This document shows positions 1 through 6,145 of a stretch of DNA of 8,387 nt, one piece after another. Source of the stretch: Rhodospirillaceae bacterium TMED167 (lineage in GTDB: Bacteria > Pseudomonadota > Alphaproteobacteria > Rhodospirillales_A > UBA2165); the NCBI GenBank assembly GCA_002170915.1, contig NHHQ01000102.1, positions 1 through 8,387 of the forward strand, given 5' to 3'. Made by a program: the position numbers and the translations under genes. Below the pieces are notes generated by a model. It was not told the origin of the DNA. It saw only the letters and a program-made list of their open reading frames with translations, and searched no databases. Within the stretch, counting starts at the first letter, position 1. Each line of letters begins with the position of its first letter.

Positions 1-99
1 TCTCGGAAGCCCTTGATGGCGGCCTTCTCAGGTCCGCCCGCCGGCGTCCCGCCCAGGAACCTGACCGGGGACAGGCCCTAGCGGAGGGCCCAAACAAGA
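1..99. other. GC-rich window edge, no confident gene
   Basis: This stretch lies beyond the iorB stop and is visibly richer in GC than the iorAB genes. Two minus-strand frames stay open to the window edge. One begins with an ATG that overlaps the iorB stop as ATGA (codon at 101-103) and runs about 34 codons, but its product is arginine- and proline-rich and does not look like a normal protein. The other starts after the TAG at 78-80, has strongly G/C third positions and a more protein-like reading (contains LGGTPAGGPEKAAIKGFR), but has no ATG, GTG or TTG start inside the window. A plus-strand frame is open from base 1 to a TAG at 79-81 and could be the tail of a gene. I recognise none of these and cannot choose between them. 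Confidence 0.3.
74..90 (-). terminator. Possible hairpin downstream of iorB
   Basis: A perfect 6-bp GC-rich stem (GGCCCT paired with AGGGCC) with a 5-base loop begins about 9 bases past the iorB stop. In the iorB transcript direction it is followed by TGTCCCC and not by a run of T, so it is not a canonical intrinsic terminator. It could slow polymerase or protect the 3' end of the mRNA, or it may be chance in GC-rich sequence. Confidence 0.25.
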
Positions 100-1602
100 T
101 CATCGCGCCAATGTGGGAGCAGGAGAATTTGTGGGATGAAGCGTCTGGCTGAGCGCTTTGCCATCCGGCCCGGCGAGGGCGGCTTCGAGGGCGAATTTAA
201 TGCGTGCCGGTCCATCGGGTGCGGGGTCTGCCAGGAGTGGCGTAACAAGATCCGCCACAATTCGCTCATAGTTTCTGCTTCCCCGTTGATGGGTGCTGCC
301 ATATCCTTTAATAAGCCGGGCAAGTTCCGTGACCTCCAACGCAAGGTCGGTGTTGACGGACGCAGCCTGCATTACGAGAGCAAGCCAGCGTTTAATCGCA
401 GCTTGTTCGACAGCCCATCGGTAGCTATGGGGCCGCCACCAGCGCAATCCGGCCAGGATCTTCATCTTAACATATCCGCTGACGGTGGTTGTCCGGACTT
501 CCATTCCCCAGTGAAGTGTTTTCAGTTTGCCGGATTTTGTTCCCCATGACATCAAGCGCTGAGCCATAAACGGGGGCAGGAGGTCACAGACTTCCTGGAG
601 GCCTGGCTTCAAAAATTCTGTAACGTGGAATGGGTCATCTGCCGCCGTTCCCAATTCACCCTGAATGCGATAGAAGCGTGCTGGCCGTCCCTTTGCCTGG
701 GCGACCCGGATAATATCCTCATAGGACATTCGAATGGCGAGGTGCCGCCCGACTTCCCGCAAAAGTTCAGGGTCGTGCTCCCGGAAGGGTTCAAGCCGTT
801 GCAAATAGTCGCGCGCATACTCGGCGCCCTGGTAGTCGGTGAGACGACGGATACCGTGCAATAATATATCGTGCACGGGATGAGGAAATCCGGTTTTCAC
901 CTTGCTCTCTAAGGCCTGTTCCGTTTGGTCAAAAATATCCTGTTTTGCTGGATCGACAGCCGGCCCTGCGCCGCCGGATTTGGCCATCGCAAGGCCGGCT
1001 GCAAACCCGGCAAGATTGGCTTTCACCGCCTTGCCTTCTTTTTTGATAGCTGACGTGAAGATATCTGGTTCTAGAGGCAGGGCGCCTGACCCCGCGAGCG
1101 CACCCAGCATGACGGCGTTTATGATGGTTCCTTCCCGCTGGGCGATGTCGGCGGCGTCGAACATAACCGCGCGCTTTGCGCTTTTTTTCAGGGCTGAATA
1201 GAGTTTCTTATCATCCAGGCGTCCGTCGCCCATGCCCATTTTTTCGACGGTGAGATAGACACGGTGGGTGGAGCCAATAAGGGTTGTCCGGTCCGGAGTG
1301 ATATAGCCTGCGGACAGCGCACGCGATCCCTCTGCCAATTCCGTGGCGATCATCACATCCACCTCTCCGATGGCGGGGCTGAGAGAGAAGATAGGCCGTG
1401 CGTCGTCTGAGGTCTCTTCGGGCCACATTTCTACATAATAGGTGGTCGCGCCCGTCCGTTGGGCGACGCCCGGGATGGAGGTTGCCTGGACTGGAAATCC
1501 TTTGGCAATTGCTGCATTAACGATCCAGTTCATGAGCACGCCACCGCCTTCGCCCCCCAAGGCTGCGATAAGAACTGTCAGGGGCCGGGTCACGCCAGTC
1601 AT
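100..1602 (-). CDS. iorB: Indolepyruvate oxidoreductase subunit beta, long form
   Basis: This 500-residue protein is the small-subunit partner of IorA in an arylpyruvate:ferredoxin oxidoreductase, which converts indolepyruvate and related 2-oxoacids plus CoA to the acyl-CoA, CO2 and reduced ferredoxin in the cytoplasm. Residues about 8-205 match the pyruvate-oxidoreductase gamma-type domain: a glycine-rich LGGEGGGVL near 15-23 and the conserved PGVAQRTGATTYY near 44-56. Residues about 235-460 form a second, mainly helical domain found in proteobacterial long IorB proteins; archaeal IorB is only around 200 residues and lacks it. The ATG is supported by a GGAGGGG ribosome site (1610-1616) seven bases upstream, inside iorA, and by the 4-base ATGA overlap with the iorA stop, which suggests translational coupling. 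The family assignment is strong; the exact substrate is inferred. Confidence 0.92.
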   Translation of the reverse strand: MTGVTRPLTVLIAALGGEGGGVLMNWIVNAAIAKGFPVQATSIPGVAQRTGATTYYVEMWPEETSDDARPIFSLSPAIGEVDVMIATELAEGSRALSAGYITPDRTTLIGSTHRVYLTVEKMGMGDGRLDDKKLYSALKKSAKRAVMFDAADIAQREGTIINAVMLGALAGSGALPLEPDIFTSAIKKEGKAVKANLAGFAAGLAMAKSGGAGPAVDPAKQDIFDQTEQALESKVKTGFPHPVHDILLHGIRRLTDYQGAEYARDYLQRLEPFREHDPELLREVGRHLAIRMSYEDIIRVAQAKGRPARFYRIQGELGTAADDPFHVTEFLKPGLQEVCDLLPPFMAQRLMSWGTKSGKLKTLHWGMEVRTTTVSGYVKMKILAGLRWWRPHSYRWAVEQAAIKRWLALVMQAASVNTDLALEVTELARLIKGYGSTHQRGSRNYERIVADLVTPLLADPAPDGPARIKFALEAALAGPDGKALSQTLHPTNSPAPTLAR

Positions 1603-3737
1603 GCCGTATCCCCTCCGTTACTCATAAGACCGATTACGCTTTGGCGGATTTTATGGACAGTCTTTTCCAATAGGCCCGCGTTCTGTACCCGCTCAGCCTT
1701 GTAAAACGAGGGACACAGGATGGCAGCATGGGATACCTCGCCACAGAGACCGCAGCCAACGCAGCCATTATTTACATGCGCGATGGGATCCGTGCGAAGC
1801 GGATCGGGATTGGGTTTAATGGTCAGAGATGGGCAGCCCGAAAGCCGGATACAGGAGTGATCCCCCGTGCAGACCTCATCGTCGATGCCGAACCGGGGCG
1901 TCTCAACACGAATTCCACCCTCCAGTTTCCGGGTATTGTCTGCTTTGAGGCGGCGTTGGCGCGCGAGCATGCACTCCCCATCCGCAATGATGACCTTCAA
2001 CCCGTTAAAGTCTGTGGTCATGGCATCCCGGAGAGTATCCACCATCACATCTACGCTGTAGGTGCGGATGGTTTTTAACCACTCGACACCCAGTGACTTG
2101 AGCGTACGTTCGATCTCGCCCGTAATGGCCCGGTTGTTAGTGCGGTTCCGACTGGACGGAATGTTTTGCTGGCCGGTCGCAGAGGAGTAGCCGTTTTGCA
2201 TGATGATTAGGATCGCATCCCCTTCGTTGAAGAGGGCCGATAACACGCCCGACTGCAGCCCATTATGCCAAAAGCCGCCGTCTCCCATAATGCTGATTGT
2301 ACGTTTTTTCTGGATATTGCGGACACCAGCTGCGCTGGCCAAACTCATGCCGTATCCCAGGATTGAGTTGCCCATGCTGAACGGTTCGAAGGTGCCAAAT
2401 GCATGGCAGCCTATGTCGGCGGCAATATGAATGTCGCCTAACTCCTCCTTTAGGAGTTTGATGGCCGAGAAGACCGGCCGTTCCGGGCAGCCAGTACAGA
2501 ATCCTGGGGGCCGGGGCGGGACTTTCTCCTCCAGCGCCGCATGGGCATTGGCCCTAACATTCTCCAGCCGAGCCGCCTCATCGCGGAGCGCCTCTCCCTG
2601 AATACCGGCATCATCATATTGACCAAGATAGTCAACGAGGCCTTGCGTGATGACGTCTGCCGTATATTCCCCAGCCAGCGGTAAAACGTCCTTGCCGTGC
2701 AGGTTGGTCTGCAGGTCCGCCCGCCGAAGAATCTGGCCGATCTGCTGTTCCAGATACTCCGGATTACCCTCTTCCACCACCAGGACCGACTGCTTGCCTG
2801 CACAGAATGATGAAATCTGCTCCGGCACCAGCGGATGTGTGACGTTCAGGACCAGGATTGGAAGGCGCGTATTACCAAAAGAGTCTGCGAGCCCCAGGTT
2901 GGTCAAACGCCGGATCAGTGTGTTGTAGAGACCGCCTTGAACGATAATGCCATGGCTCGAAATCTCCCCGTCGAAGAGTTCGTTCATACCATTTTCAAGA
3001 ATGAATTTTTGTGCCGCCGGGATCCGGTCTTCCACCTTTTGTTTCTCATGCTTAAAGGTGACGGGCGGGTGGGCCAGCCGGTCATATAGAAAACTGGCCG
3101 GATCGTCGGCCTTGTTCCGGGCGTTTATGGGGGATGCCACATTGTCTTTGGCTTCAAAGGATCCCTGCACGTGGCAGGCCCGAATGCGAAGTTCCATCAT
3201 GACTGGGCTGCTGGACGCCTCGGAAAGCTCGAAACTTTTTTCCACCATGTTGACGATGGTGCTCAGATCGGGACGGGGATCCACCAACATGATGGTGGAT
3301 TTCAATGCATAGGCATGGGTACGTTCCTGAATAATACTGGCCCCTTCACCATAATCCTCGCCAGAAATGATCAGGGCACCACCCAGGACGCCAGTTGACG
3401 ACAGATTGGAGAGCGCGTCGGAGGCTACATTCGTGCCTACTACGGATTTCCACGTCACGGCGCCACGCACAGGATAGTTGACCGAGGCCGCCAGCATGGC
3501 GGCGGCGGAGGCTTCGCTGGAATTTGCCTCGGCGTTGATGCCGAGCTCGTTCATTAAATCCTTGGCCTGGATGAGTACGTCCAGCAAATGAGAGACAGGG
3601 GCGCCCTGGTATCCACCGACATAGGCAACGCCGGATTGCAGAAGCGCCTTGGTGACGGCAAGAATGCCCTCCCCGTTAAAGGTTTCCCCTTGTCCGAGTT
3701 TGAGGAGCTCAATTTCCTTGGCGAAGGACCGTTCCAT
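1599..3737 (-). CDS. iorA: Indolepyruvate ferredoxin oxidoreductase subunit alpha
   Basis: This 712-residue protein is the thiamine-diphosphate-binding catalytic subunit. Domains in order: a pyrimidine-binding N-terminal domain (about 17-190, with GGYQGAP at 41-47 and GEDYGEG at 126-132); a central domain ending near VVEEGNPEYLEQQI (320-333); a CTGCPERP segment (414-421); and the pyrophosphate-binding domain with GDGG (485-488) and Asn515 in the NGYSSATGQQ stretch, which is the classic GDG-to-N cofactor motif. The C-terminal iron-sulfur part has cysteines 623, 629 and 635, then 659, 662, 665 and 675. The last cysteine is nine residues away, not the three of a textbook ferredoxin motif. The start has an AGGA ribosome site seven bases upstream, and MERSFAKE is typical of this family. 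It is first in an operon with iorB and is likely driven by the promoter at 3785-3813. Likely substrates are arylpyruvates from aromatic amino acids; this is inferred. Confidence 0.94.
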   Translation of the reverse strand: MERSFAKEIELLKLGQGETFNGEGILAVTKALLQSGVAYVGGYQGAPVSHLLDVLIQAKDLMNELGINAEANSSEASAAAMLAASVNYPVRGAVTWKSVVGTNVASDALSNLSSTGVLGGALIISGEDYGEGASIIQERTHAYALKSTIMLVDPRPDLSTIVNMVEKSFELSEASSSPVMMELRIRACHVQGSFEAKDNVASPINARNKADDPASFLYDRLAHPPVTFKHEKQKVEDRIPAAQKFILENGMNELFDGEISSHGIIVQGGLYNTLIRRLTNLGLADSFGNTRLPILVLNVTHPLVPEQISSFCAGKQSVLVVEEGNPEYLEQQIGQILRRADLQTNLHGKDVLPLAGEYTADVITQGLVDYLGQYDDAGIQGEALRDEAARLENVRANAHAALEEKVPPRPPGFCTGCPERPVFSAIKLLKEELGDIHIAADIGCHAFGTFEPFSMGNSILGYGMSLASAAGVRNIQKKRTISIMGDGGFWHNGLQSGVLSALFNEGDAILIIMQNGYSSATGQQNIPSSRNRTNNRAITGEIERTLKSLGVEWLKTIRTYSVDVMVDTLRDAMTTDFNGLKVIIADGECMLARQRRLKADNTRKLEGGIRVETPRFGIDDEVCTGDHSCIRLSGCPSLTIKPNPDPLRTDPIAHVNNGCVGCGLCGEVSHAAILCPSFYKAERVQNAGLLEKTVHKIRQSVIGLMSNGGDTA

Positions 3738-3751
3738 GGACCATCCTATCT

Positions 3752-3780
3752 TTGTTATGTTTCTGGGTTTTATATATATA
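3752..3780 (+). promoter_or_regulatory. Weak candidate promoter toward glycerate kinase
   Basis: TTGTTA (3752-3757; four of six match TTGACA) is separated by 17 bases from TATATA (3775-3780; four of six match TATAAT), inside an alternating TA tract. It would give a long leader of roughly 118 bases and would face the iorA promoter. The alternating TA tract makes chance matches likely, so this is a weak call. Confidence 0.2.
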
Positions 3781-3784
3781 CGAC

Positions 3785-3813
3785 AGTATAGAAACGACTT
3801 TTGATCAAGTCTA
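3785..3813 (-). promoter_or_regulatory. Predicted sigma-70-type promoter of iorAB
   Basis: Read on the minus strand, the -35 box TAGACT (3808-3813; four of six match TTGACA) is followed after exactly 17 bases by the -10 box TATACT (3785-3790; five of six match TATAAT). Transcription would start near 3778, leaving a leader of about 40 bases before the iorA ATG. This is a consensus match only, but it is the best one in the divergent gap and is correctly placed. Confidence 0.5.
3796..3811. promoter_or_regulatory. Inverted repeat overlapping the iorA promoter, candidate operator
   Basis: GACTT and AAGTC form 5-bp arms around TTGATC, and the core also contains the perfect 8-bp palindrome TTGATCAA. 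The repeat sits in the spacer and touches the -35 box of the predicted iorA promoter, where a bound regulator would block RNA polymerase. No regulator gene is present in the window, so the binding protein is unknown. Confidence 0.3.
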
Positions 3814-3904
3814 ACCTCGTAATTCTCGGTCCTGGAACGGTTCGCGCTGCGCTTCAGGGAACAGCTGGGCTGGGCAGAAGGTGCTGAGGGAGCTATGAAA
3901 AACT

Positions 3905-5131
3905 ATGAGAGATCCTGGCGGCTTTTTACGATCTCTGTTCGACACGGCCATTGCGGCGGCTCAACCGGCGCTGTGCGTACCGCCTAATTTGCCGGCTCCA
4001 CCAGTAGGCCGAACCCTTGTGATTGGCGCAGGCAAGGCATCGGCAGCCATGGCGGCGACGGTAGAAGCGCACTGGAACGGGCCGCTCGATGGCCTGGTGG
4101 TGAGCCGGTATGGTTTTGCTCAGACATGTGATCAGATCGAGGTTCTCGAGGCTGCGCACCCTGTTCCTGATGCGGCTGGGCTGGCAGCAGCGAAAAAAAT
4201 GCTGGCGTTGGTAAAGGATCTCTCGAGCGACGATTTGGTGTTATGTCTCATGTCGGGCGGTGGTTCCGCTTTGCTCACGCTGCCTGCACGAGATATTTCA
4301 CTGCATGACAAGCAAACGGTCAACGATATGTTGTTGCGGTGCGGCGCCCCGATTTCCGAGGTCAACACGGTTCGAAAACATCTTTCCGCTGTGAAAGGTG
4401 GAAGGCTCGGGGCCGCCTGTGCGCCAGCCCGACTGCATACCCTGATCATCTCTGACGTCCCAGGAGATGATCCGGCCATGGTCGCATCTGGACCAACCAT
4501 TCCGGACGGCTCGCTACCATCGGATGCGCTGGCGGTTCTGGTGAAATATGATTTGCAGGTACCTGCGTCGGTCCGGCGCCATTTGACGGACCAGGTTCCA
4601 GAGCCCGTGCATGTGGCAAACGCATCTCATTATGTCATTGCCTCTGCCAGCCAGTCATTGGAGGCTGCCGCTGCTGCCGGCGCTCGTCAGGGGCTCGGTG
4701 TGACCCTCCTCGGAGATGCGATCGAGGGCGATTCCCGGCGTGTTGGCCGGGACATGGCGCGCCGAGTGCAGGTGGGGGAGGACAGGCCTCATCTTTATCT
4801 TTCAGGGGGCGAAACTACGGTGACGCTCTCGGGGACCGGTACCGGTGGGCCAAATACGGAGTTTCTGCTGGGGTTGGCCCTGGAACTGAACGGCGCGGCC
4901 GGTATCCACGCCCTGGCATGTGATACGGACGGGATCGACGGGTCTGGTGATAATGCCGGCGCCCTTGTTACCCCGGACACGCTGCGGAGGGCGGCGGCGG
5001 CGGGTATGGATCCGGCACAAATGCTGGACAACAACGACGCCCATGGTTTTTTTGCGGGGCTGGGAGATTTAATAACCTCGGGTCCGACCCACACCAACGT
5101 CAATGATTTTCGAGCGATCCTCGTGGAATAA
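3905..5131 (+). CDS. gckA: Glycerate kinase, type-2 (MOFRL family)
   Basis: This protein phosphorylates D-glycerate with ATP, giving 2-phosphoglycerate in most bacterial members, and so feeds glyoxylate-, tartrate- or serine-derived carbon into lower glycolysis. The 408 residues carry the family signatures in order: VIGAGKAS (39-46), MSGGGSALL (116-124), NTVRKHLSAVKGGRLG (154-169), SDVPGDDP and SGPT (183-198), LSGGETTVTL (299-308) with GGPNTEF (314-320), TDGIDG (341-346), and the C-terminal SGPTHTNVNDFRAIL (392-406). Length is slightly under the usual 420-440, with no visible gap in the motifs. An in-frame TGA at 3896-3898 makes ATG 3905 the first possible ATG. GAGGGAG at 3886-3892 is 12 bases upstream, a somewhat long spacing, and an out-of-frame ATG at 3895 lies between them. 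The enzyme family is clear; the symbol follows methylotroph usage and other databases use ttuD. Confidence 0.93.
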   Translation: MRDPGGFLRSLFDTAIAAAQPALCVPPNLPAPPVGRTLVIGAGKASAAMAATVEAHWNGPLDGLVVSRYGFAQTCDQIEVLEAAHPVPDAAGLAAAKKMLALVKDLSSDDLVLCLMSGGGSALLTLPARDISLHDKQTVNDMLLRCGAPISEVNTVRKHLSAVKGGRLGAACAPARLHTLIISDVPGDDPAMVASGPTIPDGSLPSDALAVLVKYDLQVPASVRRHLTDQVPEPVHVANASHYVIASASQSLEAAAAAGARQGLGVTLLGDAIEGDSRRVGRDMARRVQVGEDRPHLYLSGGETTVTLSGTGTGGPNTEFLLGLALELNGAAGIHALACDTDGIDGSGDNAGALVTPDTLRRAAAAGMDPAQMLDNNDAHGFFAGLGDLITSGPTHTNVNDFRAILVE

Positions 5132-5251
5132 TTCTGGTCTGGCCCAATAGGTTGGGTTTAGCGAAACAGGTGCCAGGAGCAGAAAAAGTTCGGCTTTGAC
5201 GGAGCCGCGTCAACATGCAAACTGAACCTGAAACATAAGGGGAAAATTATC
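5132..5251 (+). other. Spacer between glycerate kinase and MBL gene
   Basis: This 120-base gap holds two weak hairpins: CCCAA/TTGGG with a TAGG loop at 5143-5156, followed only by TTTA, and CGGCT/AGCCG with a 7-base loop at 5191-5207. Neither is a convincing terminator. A 7-codon frame (MQTEPET) runs from ATG 5215 to TAA 5236-5238, with GGAG 10 bases ahead of it, and its stop overlaps the AAGGGG ribosome site (5237-5242) of the next gene. I see no clear sigma-70 promoter, so the downstream genes may be partly read through from the kinase gene. Confidence 0.4.
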
Positions 5252-6145
5252 ATGAAAATAACCATGCTGGGCACTGGGGCTGCGTTTCCTGACCCGGACC
5301 GGGCACAGTCGGGCATCCTGGTAACATTGAATAACGGCAGCCATTACATGTTCGATTGCGGCGCTGGTACGACCCACAATATGGTGCGCGCTAACGCCAA
5401 TCCGGCAGAGGTGAAAATGGTCTTCCTCACTCATCTGCATCATGACCATATATGCGATTTCCCACTCTTTGCGATTACGGGCTGGATGTGGAATAGGCAG
5501 GGATCGCCCATCGTTCTCGGCCCCAAAGGGACCCAGCATTTTTGCGATCATTTGTTTGAAGGTGGTGCGTTTGATTCGGACTTTCGCGCCCGCGGCGCCT
5601 ATGGTGCACGTCAGAATAATTTAGACGCAGTGCGGCCTGATGTCCGAGAGGTGAGCCCCGGCCTGGCCTATGAGGATGAGGACGTGCGCATCCATTGTGA
5701 TTGGGTGGAACATATCCCGCGGGAAATCAGTGAATGCTTCGGTGTCCGGCTGGAGGCTGAGGGTAAAAGCATAGCGTTTTCGGGCGATACGGCACCCTGT
5801 GAGGCAATGGTTAAGCTCGCGAAGGGCGTGGATGTGTTATTTCATGAATGCACTTTCCCAGAAGTCTTCATTGAATATCGCGCCAAGGGCAATGTGGGTA
5901 TCCACGCACACACGCCGCCAATAGATCTCGGCAAAATCGCCCAACAGGCGGGCGTAAAAAAATTGGTCGCTACCCATTTTGGTCATTTTGATTCCACCAA
6001 CCCCATGATCAAAACAGCGGGCGCGCCTCATATGCCGGTGGATCTAATGGGTCCACATCTGATGGACGATGTGGTGCGCGATATCCGTAAAAATTATGAT
6101 GGAGAGCTTCTGCTGGCCCATGATCTCATGCGGATAGATTTGTAG
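5252..6145 (+). CDS. MBL-fold metallo-hydrolase
   Basis: This is a 297-residue cytoplasmic metallo-beta-lactamase-fold hydrolase with no signal peptide. Metal ligands are visible: HLHHDH (His61, His63, Asp65, His66), the preceding FDCGAGT (34-40), His154 in WVEHIP, Asp179 in FSGDTAPC, His198 in LFHECTF, and His242 in VATHFGHF. The N-terminal GTGAAFPDPDRAQSG pattern and overall order resemble the ribonuclease Z/arylsulfatase-like branch. The helical arm that marks true tRNase Z is not apparent, so tRNA processing is unlikely. The ATG is preceded by AAGGGG at 5237-5242, nine bases away. Its stop codon shares one base with the GTG start of cobD, so the two are probably cotranslated. The substrate cannot be read from sequence; a phosphoester or lactone is possible. 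Membership of the superfamily is secure, the role is unknown. Confidence 0.9.
   Translation: MKITMLGTGAAFPDPDRAQSGILVTLNNGSHYMFDCGAGTTHNMVRANANPAEVKMVFLTHLHHDHICDFPLFAITGWMWNRQGSPIVLGPKGTQHFCDHLFEGGAFDSDFRARGAYGARQNNLDAVRPDVREVSPGLAYEDEDVRIHCDWVEHIPREISECFGVRLEAEGKSIAFSGDTAPCEAMVKLAKGVDVLFHECTFPEVFIEYRAKGNVGIHAHTPPIDLGKIAQQAGVKKLVATHFGHFDSTNPMIKTAGAPHMPVDLMGPHLMDDVVRDIRKNYDGELLLAHDLMRIDL

Noticed and set aside
136..549. 137-codon plus-strand open frame opposite iorB
   Set aside because: No recognisable domain, and it lies antisense to the conserved C-terminal domain of iorB.
3279..3300. ATCCACCA/TGGTGGAT inverted repeat (8-bp arms, 6-base loop) in iorA
   Set aside because: It falls in a conserved coding stretch (STIMLVDPRP), has no tract or position suggesting function, and is short enough to be chance.
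4835..4846. Tandem, palindromic ACCGGTACCGGT in glycerate kinase
   Set aside because: It encodes part of the Thr/Gly-rich segment SGTGTGG of the family and is explained by codon repetition.
5143..5156. CCCAA-TAGG-TTGGG hairpin after glycerate kinase as a terminator
   Set aside because: The stem is only 5 bp and is followed by TTTAGCG, which is too weak to call.
5169..5251. GGTGCC at 5169-5174 ahead of the MBL-cobD pair looks like the opening of a cobalamin riboswitch
   Set aside because: The remaining gap is far too short and there is no B12 box or core stem pattern, so no riboswitch can be supported.
5252..6145. Assignment of the MBL protein as ribonuclease Z
   Set aside because: The metal-site pattern is shared across the superfamily, and the tRNA-binding arm typical of tRNase Z is not evident.
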